A DNA stretch of 35,369 nucleotides from Trueperaceae bacterium (GTDB lineage: Bacteria; Deinococcota; Deinococci; Deinococcales; Trueperaceae): contig JASBUK010000005.1 of NCBI GenBank assembly GCA_030147925.1, forward strand, positions 1 through 35,369, in the 5' to 3' direction. The notes beneath the pieces were generated by a model. The model was not told where the DNA came from. It saw only the letters and a list, made by a program, of their open reading frames with translations, and ran no database searches. Below, in pieces: positions 8,013 to 15,651 of the stretch. A program made the translations under genes and the position numbers. The first letter of the stretch is position 1. Each line of letters opens with the position of its first letter.

Positions 8013-9332
8013 CTACAACCTGACTCGTTTGCCTCCGCCTTTGGCTCGAGCCTTCCAGATGAGCCGGATTGGCACTTCCATAAAACCTAAGTCCTCGCGG
8101 ATGCGATTAAGCAGATATTGTTCGTATGAGCGGGTGATAAAGTTCTCGTTATTGACCGAAATAACGATGGTGGGTGGCGCTACATCGGCCTGGGTGGCAT
8201 AAAGAAGTTTTAAGGGCTTGCCCTTAAAGTTAGGCGGGGCCTGGCGCTGGGTCCAGACATCAATCCAGTTGTTTAATTCGCTGGTGCTCACCCGCAAATG
8301 AGCAGTGTCATAGACGCGAATGACGGTGGCTAAGAGCTCATGCAGCCCATAGTCGTTAAGCGCACTTATATAGACCTTGGGAGCAAAATAAAGATGGCTT
8401 AATTTAGCCTCGATATCTTTCTCGAAGATGGTTAACTGCTCGTCGGTCACTAAGTCCCATTTGTTGATGGCCAGCACCACAGGCTTACCGGACTCAAGCG
8501 CCAGATTGGCAATACGCATCTCATGGTCACCCAACTCAAACGGATCAATCACCAACACGGCCACATCGGCATTGCTAAGAGCCTGTTCGGAACGTAATTT
8601 GGAGTAGTACTCGACATCCTCAGTTGGTTTACGGCGGATGCCGGCGGTGTCAATAAGTACAAAGGGCCGCCCACCAAAGTCGAAACGGACATCAATGCTA
8701 TCACGCGTGGTGCCGGCTGCATCGGCCACAATGACGTGCTCATCGCCCACTAAGGCATTGACCAAACTTGACTTGCCCACGTTCGGTCTACCGATGATGG
8801 CCACGCGGACGGTTTCCTCTTCGGGGGCTTCTTCTGCTTCAGGTAGTCTGGCTAGAATGGCGTCGGTAAGCTCATAAGTGCCACGGGCATGTTCCGCCGC
8901 CGTAAAAAACGGCTCGCCAAAACCCAGGCCGTAGAGTTCATAAATCGACGGGTCTTCCTCATGACGGGGGTCATCGACTTTGGTGGCAACTAATACGACA
9001 TCTTTTCGCAAAGTCCTGAGCCAGTCCGCGATTTCATAATCGGCAGCGCTTAACTCGCTGCGGCCATCGACACAAAAAAGGATAAGATTAACGTCTCTAA
9101 GCGCAAATTCTATGCGTCTTTTGATGGCTTCTTGCCACTCGTCATTTGACCACAGGCCGCCGGTATCGAGCAGCGTAAAGCTACCGCCCAAGTCGCTTTC
9201 GACCCGGCCTTCTTTGACATCCCTAGTGACGCCGGGCTGGTCGGCCACAATAGCTTCGCGTCGTCCTAGCAGACGGTTAAAGAGGCTGGATTTGCCGACA
9301 TTGGGTCGGCCCACAATGGCAACCTTAGACAA
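8013..9332 (-). CDS. der: Ribosome-assembly GTPase Der (EngA)
   Basis: Tandem-GTPase protein needed for 50S subunit maturation. Two G1 motifs (VGRPNVGKSSLFN near residue 7 and IGRPNVGKSSLVN near 180), two DxxG motifs (LLDTGGLW, LIDTAGIRRK) and NKWD/TKVD motifs are present, followed by a C-terminal KH-like domain ending RAKGGGKRVRL. The open frame extends to 9443, but the family starts at SKVAIVGRPNVGK. A TTG at 9332 with AAAGGA 7 bases upstream fits as the start. This gives 439 residues and an 8-nt overlap with the end of fmt, so translational coupling is likely. Confidence 0.95.
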   Translation of the reverse strand: MSKVAIVGRPNVGKSSLFNRLLGRREAIVADQPGVTRDVKEGRVESDLGGSFTLLDTGGLWSNDEWQEAIKRRIEFALRDVNLILFCVDGRSELSAADYEIADWLRTLRKDVVLVATKVDDPRHEEDPSIYELYGLGFGEPFFTAAEHARGTYELTDAILARLPEAEEAPEEETVRVAIIGRPNVGKSSLVNALVGDEHVIVADAAGTTRDSIDVRFDFGGRPFVLIDTAGIRRKPTEDVEYYSKLRSEQALSNADVAVLVIDPFELGDHEMRIANLALESGKPVVLAINKWDLVTDEQLTIFEKDIEAKLSHLYFAPKVYISALNDYGLHELLATVIRVYDTAHLRVSTSELNNWIDVWTQRQAPPNFKGKPLKLLYATQADVAPPTIVISVNNENFITRSYEQYLLNRIREDLGFMEVPIRLIWKARAKGGGKRVRL

Positions 9333-10251
9333 GACGTTGTCCTTTCTTAACCTGATAGCCGTTGGCCCAGTCGCGAGCCGCCATTTTGGCTTTGCCCGCC
9401 GGTTGCACGGTTTTAAGCAACACGGAATCTTTGCCCGCCGCAATTCTTAGGCCCGTTTCTTCGGTTGTCAGAATTTCCCCGGCGGAGCCGCCCGGGCCGC
9501 TAGCGGGTTCTAAGTCAATGATCTTTAACAGCTTATCGTGGTAGGTAGTCCAAGTGCCGGGCCAGGCAATCACCCCGCGAAAACGGTTGTAAATTGCGTC
9601 GGCGCTGTCCTGCCAGCGAATCCTGCCGTCTTCCTTGCTAAGCATAGGGGCGTAGCTGGCCTGGCTATCGTCCTGTGGCAAACAGGGGAGCTGGTCATTG
9701 TGGAGCAGCTTTAGTGCCTCAAGCAGCGTCTCGGCGCCCAGCTCGGCAAGTTTGTCAAAGAGCGTCAAGGAGTTGTCGCTAGTTTCGATGTCCAGTTTTT
9801 GTTGCAGTCTTACCGGGCCGGTGTCAAGCCCGGCTTCGGTTTGCATGATGCTGATGCCGGTTTGTGCTTCACCGTTAATGAGTGCCCACTGAATGGGGGC
9901 TGCGCCGCGATATTTGGGTAAGAGGCTGGCATGTACATTCAAAAAGCCGTGTTTAGGGGTTTTTAGCAAACGTTCGGGCAGAATCTTGCCGTAGGCGGCG
10001 GTGATGGCTGCGTCCAGTTCCAGTTCTGCCGCAAGATCAAAAAAATTCTGATTATTTTTGAGTTTTGCGGGTTGCTCAAGTCTTAGCCCTAACTCTTTGG
10101 CACGTTTAGCAACCGCAGGTGAGCGAAACTTCAGGCCTCGGCCTGCGGCTTTATCAGGCTGCGTTACCACCAGAACCAGTTCATGGTGAGTGTCGAGCGC
10201 CTCTAAGACCGGCAGGGCAAAAGCCGGTGAGCCGAAAAGAGCCAGCCGCAT
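9325..10251 (-). CDS. fmt: Methionyl-tRNA formyltransferase
   Basis: Formylates initiator Met-tRNA using 10-formyl-THF. The 308-residue length is standard. The N-terminus MRLALFGSPAFALPVLEAL and the catalytic stretch LNVHASLLPKYRGAAPIQWA (Asn, His, and a downstream Asp in AGLDTGP) are clear, and a C-terminal OB-like tRNA-binding domain follows (ISMLSKEDGRI-type stretch MLSKEDGRIRWQ onward). The start ATG overlaps the def stop as TAATG. Gene order def-fmt-der places it in the formyl-Met cycle cluster. Confidence 0.96.
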   Translation of the reverse strand: MRLALFGSPAFALPVLEALDTHHELVLVVTQPDKAAGRGLKFRSPAVAKRAKELGLRLEQPAKLKNNQNFFDLAAELELDAAITAAYGKILPERLLKTPKHGFLNVHASLLPKYRGAAPIQWALINGEAQTGISIMQTEAGLDTGPVRLQQKLDIETSDNSLTLFDKLAELGAETLLEALKLLHNDQLPCLPQDDSQASYAPMLSKEDGRIRWQDSADAIYNRFRGVIAWPGTWTTYHDKLLKIIDLEPASGPGGSAGEILTTEETGLRIAAGKDSVLLKTVQPAGKAKMAARDWANGYQVKKGQRLV

Positions 10252-10892
10252 TATCTGACCTTTGCTGCTGCGGGTTCTTTTTTGAGTTGTTTAAGCAGGG
10301 CTTTGGCCTCGCGCTGAATTTCCGCTAGTTCACTGCGATGTTCATCCAAAAAGCTTCTTTTTTCTGCTTCGGGCAGGCGGTCAAAAAACAACACTCCGTT
10401 TAGGTGATCAAGTTCATGCTGGATCACGTGGGCAAAGTGCCCTTCGGCATTTAGTTCATGCTGTTGCCCCGTTATGTCCTGGTAGCGTACAGTTATCAAT
10501 TGGTCGCGCTTCATGTTTTCGACAAAAAGCCCCGGCACGCTCAAGCAACCGTCTTGCCCGTATTGCACGCCCTCGCGACTGGTGATTTTTGGGTTGACCA
10601 TGACATGTTCGGCAATAACGCCCCAGCGCTGACGCTTTTCTTCGGTGGAAAGTTCTTCATTCTCAGCTTTGACTTCGGTATCTTCATCTTCAGCCATAGG
10701 GCCGAGCTCGAGCGCTACAAAGAGCCTTTTGGAAAGACCGATTTGCGGCGCCGCCAAGCCGACGCCGTTGGCCTCGTACATCGTTTTGAGCATATTCTGG
10801 GCCAAGGTATCTAGCTCATCATTAAACTGTTTGACCGGACTGGCCGTTTTGCGCAGAATTGGGTCTCCAAAATAGCGTATCGGGTAAATCAC
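10251..10892 (-). CDS. def: Peptide deformylase
   Basis: Removes the formyl group from nascent proteins. The three metal-site motifs are visible: GVGLAAPQIG (residues 43-52), QDGCLSVPGL (the family is usually EGCLS, here Asp replaces Glu) and HVIQHELDHLNG (HExxH). At 213 residues it is longer than the common 165-190. The extra length comes from an acidic insert between motifs 1 and 2 (AEDEDTEVKAENEELSTEEK, about residues 67-86) and a Lys/Ala-rich tail (KALLKQLKKEPAAAKVR). The start is GTG at 10892 with TTGGAG 8 bases upstream. It is coupled to fmt by a TAATG overlap. Confidence 0.95.
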   Translation of the reverse strand: MIYPIRYFGDPILRKTASPVKQFNDELDTLAQNMLKTMYEANGVGLAAPQIGLSKRLFVALELGPMAEDEDTEVKAENEELSTEEKRQRWGVIAEHVMVNPKITSREGVQYGQDGCLSVPGLFVENMKRDQLITVRYQDITGQQHELNAEGHFAHVIQHELDHLNGVLFFDRLPEAEKRSFLDEHRSELAEIQREAKALLKQLKKEPAAAKVR

Positions 10893-10928
10893 AAAAAATT
10901 CTCCAAAGACTAAAGCGGTTGACCGCCC

Positions 10929-11837
10929 CTACTCGCTGAGTGGCGGGCGAACGAGGCGCAAGTTGACTGTGGGGGTTTCCAGTGCTGTTACGCCACTGGG
11001 AAGCTGCGGCCTCAATTCTAAAGTATAACTGCCTTCGATAAGCTGGCGGGTATCTAATTCTACGGTGGCATTTACACGACTAAGTGTTGCCAAACTGTCT
11101 CTGGGACCCGCGAGCAGCAGATCACTCTGACTCAAAGTGGCGGAGGCAATGACAAGTGGTTCAACTTCAGGTGTTTGAAAATTAAGGTCTACGCGTCTCG
11201 TGTGCAAAACCGCTTCACGTATAAAACTCACCGTGGCTTCTAGGGGTTCTACCGTGATGTTGCTAACAGGTTGACCCTGGGCATCGGCGGGGAAAAGCCT
11301 GACAGTTTGTTCATTTTCGCTTGCTTTGATTATGGCAACTGCCGTCACGACCTGTGAGAGCGGTTCGCCTCGGCCACGCACTATAGCGCTGGTGGGCTCG
11401 GCGCGAGCGATGAGAAAGGACTCAGCAGGAAGCTCGCCAAACACGGCCACGGTAACGGGTACAGTCTTGCTGCTAACCGTTTCTATGATGCCGATGACAT
11501 CCTGGGGATTGCTTCTTTGTAGGCTTATGCCCTGTGGAGGGAAGACCCTGATAGTTTCTTGGAACTCCCCGCTACTCTCGCTTAAGTCGAGAACTGCTTC
11601 GAAATTCTCCGGCCTCAGCGCGTCAACACGGTTGCTGGGCCCCGAAACAGTGACTTCGATTTGCTCGGGCACACCTATAGCAATCTGGTCTTCATTTAAA
11701 CCCTGAACAGTTAAGGGAAGTAGCAAACTGCGTTGGGTAATAGAGCTGTCATCAGTCGAGACAAAAAACCACAGAAAGATGGCCAGGGCCAAAGCACCGA
11801 GTTTCTGTGGCCAGTTGTTTAGCCAACGAGCCAGCAT
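10929..11837 (-). CDS. YbbR-domain protein (CdaR-like regulator of CdaA)
   Basis: 302 residues: a single N-terminal membrane helix (LGALALAIFLWFFVSTD, about 13-29) and then extracellular beta-rich YbbR repeats, recognised by repeated patterns such as VPEQIEVTVSGPSNRVDALRP and AVLDLSESSGEFQ. In Firmicutes CdaR is encoded next to CdaA and modulates its diadenylate cyclase activity. The same neighbourhood holds here, with cdaA 94 nt upstream. Gene order cdaA-ybbR is the main functional evidence. I leave the symbol blank because the regulatory role is not shown in this lineage. Confidence 0.88.
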   Translation of the reverse strand: MLARWLNNWPQKLGALALAIFLWFFVSTDDSSITQRSLLLPLTVQGLNEDQIAIGVPEQIEVTVSGPSNRVDALRPENFEAVLDLSESSGEFQETIRVFPPQGISLQRSNPQDVIGIIETVSSKTVPVTVAVFGELPAESFLIARAEPTSAIVRGRGEPLSQVVTAVAIIKASENEQTVRLFPADAQGQPVSNITVEPLEATVSFIREAVLHTRRVDLNFQTPEVEPLVIASATLSQSDLLLAGPRDSLATLSRVNATVELDTRQLIEGSYTLELRPQLPSGVTALETPTVNLRLVRPPLSE

Positions 11838-11931
11838 CAGCAGCCCCCTGGCAAAAAGCTGTCTGGGTCAGGACGACGAATGAAATAAAAAAAGCAAGCT
11901 TTGAATCGCTGCTGACTTTGGTCTGTATTGA

Positions 11932-12672
11932 TCACTGGTGATAAACCTCGCGCAAGGTTTTTAATACGTCGGCGGGCGCAATATCGCTTTTCAACACACC
12001 GTTTTCAGCCAAACTGACGGTGCCGCGCTCCTCGCTGATAATGATCACCAAGGCGTCGGAAACCTCGGACAAACCCAGCGCGGCACGATGCCTGGTGCCG
12101 TGTTTGACCGACCAGCCGTCGTGTTTGTCGGACAAAGGAAAAATAGCGCCGGCATGAGTAACGATATCGTCTTTGACGATGACTCCGCCGTCATGCAGGG
12201 GCCCTTTGGAGACGAAAATCGTTTGTAAGAGTGACGAGCTAACCGGCGCGCCTAGTGCGGTACCAATCTTGCCGTATTCCATTAGCGGGGTTTGCCGCTC
12301 AACGGCAATAATGGCGCCAGCACGTTGGGTAGCAAGCTCGCGAACCGCCGACATGATTTCCTGTACCGGGTCGCCCCCTACTGTGCGGCTAAAACGCCCC
12401 CGGCCCACGCGCTCCAAAGCGGCTCTGAGTTCGGGTTGAAACACTACCACGACGGCCAGAATAGCCACGGGGGCCGCCCGGTCAAATATCCATTTGGTGG
12501 CTGCTAAGTTTAGCTGGGAGGCCAAGAACCACAACCCTGCCAAAGCCATGACGCCACGCACGACATTCCAAGCCTGTGAGCCCACCAGAATCTTATACGT
12601 CTGATAGAGCAATACGGCAATGATGGCAATGTCAACAAGGTCGAGCAGGCGAAAGCTGTCTAGCAGCGCCAC
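11932..12672 (-). CDS. cdaA: Membrane diadenylate cyclase (c-di-AMP synthase)
   Basis: Makes cyclic di-AMP from two ATP. Of 246 residues, the first 80 hold about three membrane helices and the DAC (DisA_N) domain follows. Catalytic motifs are GPLHDGGVIV (DGG at 161-163, usually DGA) and GTRHRAALG (RHR at 184-186). ISEERGTVSLA completes the domain. The start is a GTG at 12672 preceded by GGAGGA with 6 bases of spacing. It leads the minus-strand block cdaA-ybbR-def-fmt-der. I see no c-di-AMP (ydaO-type) riboswitch in the window. Confidence 0.94.
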   Translation of the reverse strand: MALLDSFRLLDLVDIAIIAVLLYQTYKILVGSQAWNVVRGVMALAGLWFLASQLNLAATKWIFDRAAPVAILAVVVVFQPELRAALERVGRGRFSRTVGGDPVQEIMSAVRELATQRAGAIIAVERQTPLMEYGKIGTALGAPVSSSLLQTIFVSKGPLHDGGVIVKDDIVTHAGAIFPLSDKHDGWSVKHGTRHRAALGLSEVSDALVIIISEERGTVSLAENGVLKSDIAPADVLKTLREVYHQ

Positions 12673-12839
12673 GCAAAATCCTCCGGCATGAGTGCTTATA
12701 GGCCCGGCGTCATGACTGTAAAGTCAGAACCAAAAAAGGCGGTAAAAGTGCCGTGAATACGGCTTAAAGCAAAGATAACACAGTTCGCTTAAGGCTGCGC
12801 TAAGAGTTGGTACAGTCAACAACTTTAAGCCAACAAAAG

Positions 12840-12868
12840 TTTGTGGTAATGCGATAGCATAGGTAAGG
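12840..12868 (+). promoter_or_regulatory. Candidate sigma70-type promoter for prfB
   Basis: TTGTGG at 12840-12845 and TAAGGT at 12863-12868 are separated by exactly 17 bases, about 35 nt before the prfB ATG. The -10 box is a weak match, so this is a plausible but unproven promoter. The rest of 12673-12839 holds the divergent cdaA upstream region, where I see no clear promoter. Confidence 0.4.
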
Positions 12869-12902
12869 TGCGCAAAAAAGCGCCAAAATGCAGGAGGAAA
12901 GA

Positions 12903-13989
12903 ATGCAAGAGCAAAAAGAACAACTTCTCGCCCTACGGGGGTATCTTTGACATTGCTGGTAAAAAGGCCAGCTTAGCTGGGCTCGAGCCCAGGCTAAATG
13001 ATCCCAACCTGTGGAGTGACCCCGAACAAGCACGTAAGCTGACTCAAGAGGCGTCACGTTTAAGACGGGTTATTAGCAGCTTCGAGACTTTAGAAAACGA
13101 CATCGAAGGTTTGGCCGAACTCTATGAGATTGCTACGGAGGATGAGATGGCCGAACTTGACGAGGAGCAAAAGCGAATTCAGCTTGAGCTCGACTTGCTT
13201 TATCGCGAAACACTTTTTGCCGGTGAGCACGATGAACGACCTGCTATCGTGACGATCAAGCCCGGTGCGGGTGGTACGGAATCATCTGACTGGGCCGGGA
13301 TGCTTTTGCGCATGTATCGTCGCTTTGCTGAAAGGCAGGGTTTTAAGGTTGAGTTGCTTGATGTCATGGCCAACGACGCGGCACCAGGAGCCATTGACTA
13401 TGCACAGTTCATCGTGCGCGGGGAGCGGGCCTACGGGTTGCTCAAAGTGGAGTCGGGTGTTCACCGTCTGGTGCGGGTCAGCCCCTTTGACGCGCAGAAT
13501 CGTCGTCACACCAGTTTTGCCTCGTTAGATGTCATGCCGGAGATTGACGATGACATTAAGATCGAGCTTGACCCCAAGGACTTGCGCGTGGATGTTTATC
13601 GCTCGAGCGGCCCGGGTGGTCAGTCGGTAAACACCACCGATTCGGCGGTGCGGATAGTTTACAAAGGGGGCGCGCCCGAGGAAATAGTCGTGACCTGTCA
13701 AGACGGCAAGTCACAGATTAAAAACCGCGAAAAAGCCATGACCGTTTTGCGTTCACGGCTTTGGGAGCGCGAGGAACGCAAGCGCCGCGAAGAGCAGATG
13801 CAGGCTCGAGGTGAGCAAAAAGCCATCGAGTGGGGTTCGCAAATCCGCTCCTATGTCCTTGACAAACAGTACATCAAGGACCATCGTAGCGGGGACATGC
13901 GTCACGATCCGGACAATGTCTTAGATGGCGATATCGAAGACTTGATCTTCTCGGGTCTGGAGTGGCAGGTGCAGCAGGTCGCGGCATAA
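12903..13989 (+). CDS. prfB: Peptide chain release factor 2, with programmed +1 frameshift
   Basis: Reads UGA and UAA stop codons. Translation starts at ATG 12903, preceded by AGGAGGAAAG, reads MQEQKEQLLALRGYL, meets an in-frame TGA at 12948-12950 and must shift +1 there to continue DIAGKKASLAGLEPRLN to the TAA at 13987-13989. The shifted product is 361 residues, normal for RF2. The stop-recognition tripeptide SPF (VRVSPFDAQNRR) and the catalytic GGQ loop (SSGPGGQSVNTTDSAVR) are both present. In the family the frameshift is autoregulation: low RF2 lets the ribosome pause and shift. Calling the gene only from the long downstream frame would miss the true N-terminus. Confidence 0.97.
12936..12951 (+). 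promoter_or_regulatory. RF2 +1 programmed frameshift site
   Basis: CGG GGG TAT CTT TGA C: an internal Shine-Dalgarno-like G run three bases before the slippery CTT, then the TGA stop followed by C. From GGG onward it is identical to the E. coli prfB site. The downstream frame (GAC...) carries all conserved RF2 sequence. Confidence 0.96.
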
Positions 13990-14000
13990 GTTTCGTTTTG

Positions 14001-14050
14001 GATGGTCTGGTAATTTATATGCTTATCAGGCCATCGTCTTGTACTTTTTG
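14001..14050 (+). terminator. Possible terminator after prfB
   Basis: GATGGTCTG at 14001-14009 pairs with CAGGCCATC at 14027-14035 (one G-T wobble) over a 17-base loop, followed about ten bases later by TTTTT. The long loop and delayed T run make it a weak candidate. Confidence 0.4.
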
Positions 14051-14068
14051 CTCCTAACGGTCAAGATT

Positions 14069-14263
14069 ATGATGGCGACGCCAAGTCCGCCAGAAGCACA
14101 GCTATTGCCCGCTGAACTCATCTTTAGGCTGGAAAATTGCGCCGATCACTTGCGCCTGCGGGCTCGAGCCAAAGGACGTGGGGCTTTGTTTGAATACGAG
14201 ATTCTCGAGCTGTCTCAACTGGCTAGTGAAGTGCTCAAAGACACAATCCGAGCCGTTAGCTAG
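14069..14263 (+). CDS. Small hypothetical protein
   Basis: From the ATG ATG pair at 14069-14074, a frame of 64 residues (MMATPSPPEAQLLPAELIFR and onward) runs to TAG at 14261-14263. The second half is helical and charged (RARAKGRGALFEYEILELSQ). I do not recognise a family. The nearest upstream ATG, at 14039, would overlap the terminator-like hairpin region, so the later start is preferred. It is codirectional with prfB and lies at the edge of the accessory patch. It could be a real small gene or chance. Confidence 0.4.
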   Translation: MMATPSPPEAQLLPAELIFRLENCADHLRLRARAKGRGALFEYEILELSQLASEVLKDTIRAVS

Positions 14264-14316
14264 AACAGTGCTGCTTCATCAGCGTAGCTTGCTACAGGCC
14301 GTTTCAGATTTACCGC

Positions 14317-14520
14317 TTATGTTTTAGATTCTAGCCCTAGTGCCCGCTCGAGCACCTGCCCAATCTCTTTAGCGCTCATTTTCGCCAAACGTTCGTGTAG
14401 CTCCTGACTGCCACGGATGCGCACTGGCTTTGAGACCTCGTTTTTGCGAAGAGGCTCGACTCCTAAAGCGCGGGTGGCCCGGGCGTCTCCTTTGGTAAGT
14501 CCGCGAAATCGATCACTCAT
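14317..14520 (-). CDS. Small hypothetical protein, basic
   Basis: 67 residues from ATG 14520 (MSDRFRGLTKGDARATRALG...). The C-terminal half (KPVRIRGSQELHERLAKMSA) looks like a short strand followed by helices, loosely reminiscent of ribbon-helix-helix proteins, but I cannot claim that. Its ATG lies inside the last codons of the upstream gene (8-nt overlap), which supports expression as a pair. Function unknown. Confidence 0.5.
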   Translation of the reverse strand: MSDRFRGLTKGDARATRALGVEPLRKNEVSKPVRIRGSQELHERLAKMSAKEIGQVLERALGLESKT

Positions 14521-14779
14521 CGTCAGGCATTGCGTCTGTGATTTCCTCAAGGACCTTTTCAACGCTTTTAACATCGAGTCTTAAAGTCGTGGCCGCTACC
14601 TGGAGCTCAACTTCCAAATCATCAAGTTCTTCCGGGTCTTTGCCCTTGTTATCTGCACGGTAACTTTCAAGCCTCTCAATGATATGGATAATGTCCTGAG
14701 CGCTTTGTTTAAGTTCCTGTATCAGTACTACCGAAGTATTACGTAACGATTCAACACTTTGTTTGTTTGCGATACCCAT
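14513..14779 (-). CDS. Small hypothetical coiled-coil protein
   Basis: 88 residues, acidic, with heptad-like spacing of hydrophobics (VVLIQELKQSAQDIIHIIERL, then LEVELQVAATTLRLDVKSVE), so probably a helical bundle or coiled coil. No cysteines and no known motif. AAGGAG sits 7 bases before the ATG at 14779, a clear ribosome-binding site. It lies between the frameshifted small gene upstream and the 67-residue gene downstream, forming a three-gene minus-strand set typical of phage-derived accessory DNA. Unrecognised. Confidence 0.6.
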   Translation of the reverse strand: MGIANKQSVESLRNTSVVLIQELKQSAQDIIHIIERLESYRADNKGKDPEELDDLEVELQVAATTLRLDVKSVEKVLEEITDAMPDDE

Positions 14780-14781
14780 AT

Positions 14782-14975
14782 TTACTCCTTTCCAGGCAAC
14801 CTGCTTCTAAGGCGCTTAATGGTTTTATTTAGCCCTTTAATTTCGCCTTGCCAATGTTGATGCGTCCATAGTCAGGCTGGCTTTTTTCAAGCTCATGGGC
14901 AACTTTCTCATGGTGCAACGCTAGCTGTAGTTCATAGCCCCCAATTTGTTTGCGAAGTTTTTTGTTCTTGCCCAT
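14782..14975 (-). CDS. Small hypothetical protein, apparently joined by a -1 frameshift
   Basis: From ATG 14975 the zero frame encodes 48 residues (MGKNKKLRKQIGGYELQLAL, then ...ELEKSQPDYGRINIGKAKLKG) and stops at TAA 14831-14829. In the -1 frame the sequence continues LNKTIKRLRSRLPGKE to TAA at 14784-14782. I recall, without being able to search, a family of small helical proteins with N-terminus MGKxKxLRKQI and C-terminus KxIxRLxxRL; joining the frames restores that pattern with no residues lost. The junction is A_AAG_GGC (14838-14832), a canonical X_XXY_YYZ slippery heptamer in the correct phase. Programmed frameshift or a one-base deletion are both possible. The -1 stop overlaps the ribosome-binding site of the next gene. 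Confidence 0.55.
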
Positions 14976-15019
14976 ATGAATATTATATACAATGCGTTAC
15001 GCGTTGTTAAGAAGAATCA

Positions 15020-15199
15020 ATGACTAATTTCGAAGGTGCACTTAAGTTTACACTTTCCTGGAAAGGCGGCCTGGTAAACGATCCTAATGACCCCGGCGGC
15101 GAGACTAAATACGGCATCAGCAAACGCGCCTATCCAGAGCTTGATATTGCTAATCTAACGCTCGAGCAAGCAAAGGGAATTTACATTTATACGCTGTAA
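15020..15199 (+). pseudogene. Truncated phage lysozyme-like (GH108) fragment
   Basis: 59 codons from ATG 15020 to TAA 15197: MTNFEGALKFTLSWKGGLVN followed by DPNDPGGETKYGISKRAYP and LTLEQAKGIY. This is the N-terminal third of a GH108 / secretion-activator N-acetylmuramidase (family about 160-180 residues, WEGGYVNDPxDPGGxTxyGIS). The catalytic Glu of WEGG is Lys here (AAA in place of GAA), and the rest of the protein including the PG_binding_3 region is gone. A dead phage relic marking this stretch as former prophage. Confidence 0.75.
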
Positions 15200-15222
15200 G
15201 AAATAAGTTTCAAAGCCCTGTT

Positions 15223-15588
15223 TTAGGCACTAACTTTTTTCTCCAACACATCTAGTCTCGCTTCCACTTCTTCCCAGGGAATAAGCTTAGCCTCACCGCG
15301 CTCGAGCTTTTTAATGCGCTCAAGAATCTCTGGGTGCTCTTCAAGGATGGCGGCTGTCTCCACGTCACCACGCTCGAGCAGATCATCAAACTTGACCGGT
15401 TGCCCGGTAAGCTCTTCAAGGGCTTGCATAACGGACTCGAGGGTTTCTAAGTCAATACGCTTGGCGTCACCTCGAGCGAGCATATAGATGCTGCCTTTAG
15501 CTGTTTTCCCTTCTAAGTGTTTAGCAAGTCGATATGCTGTGATATCGTGTTCTTCCAAGTATTCGTCTAGTATCATGTAGATGCCCAT
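15223..15588 (-). CDS. HTH (Xre-like) antitoxin of a divergent toxin-antitoxin pair
   Basis: About 121 residues. The N-terminal part (EYLEEHDITAYRLAKHLEGK, then SIYMLARGDAKRIDLETLES) is a Cro/CI-type helix-turn-helix, with a C-terminal acidic coiled tail (ILEEHPEILERIKKLERGEA). It faces a RelE/ParE-like toxin across 63 bp. Possible starts are 15612, 15588 (MGIYMILDE) and 15576 (MILDEY). None has a Shine-Dalgarno, but the ATG at 15588 follows a TATAGT (15600-15595) by six bases, as in leaderless genes, so I prefer it. It probably represses both genes through the palindrome at 15605-15624. Confidence 0.72.
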   Translation of the reverse strand: MGIYMILDEYLEEHDITAYRLAKHLEGKTAKGSIYMLARGDAKRIDLETLESVMQALEELTGQPVKFDDLLERGDVETAAILEEHPEILERIKKLERGEAKLIPWEEVEARLDVLEKKVSA

Positions 15589-15604
15589 AGGTTGACTATA
15601 GCAT

Positions 15605-15624
15605 ACTATCATGATATTGATAGT
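15605..15624. promoter_or_regulatory. Palindromic operator between toxin and antitoxin genes
   Basis: ACTATCA (15605-15611) and TGATAGT (15618-15624) are perfect inverted arms around TGATAT. The palindrome sits just upstream of both candidate -10 boxes (TATAGT on minus at 15600-15595, TACGAT on plus at 15635-15640), covering the -35 region of each, so one dimeric HTH protein could shut both promoters. Inferred from position. Confidence 0.55.
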
Positions 15625-15651
15625 AGTTCATGTATACGATACCATTGAGCC

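Noticed and set aside
12673-12902. c-di-AMP (ydaO-type) riboswitch near cdaA
   Set aside because: No matching conserved elements in the cdaA or prfB leaders.
12800-13057. 85-codon minus-strand frame opposite the prfB start
   Set aside because: Covers the prfB promoter, Shine-Dalgarno and frameshift site on the opposite strand; no protein similarity.
13990-14100. Possible att duplication of the tRNA-Arg 3' end
   Set aside because: I looked for a repeat of the tRNA 3' half at the far side of the accessory patch and found none, so integration at this tRNA is not shown.
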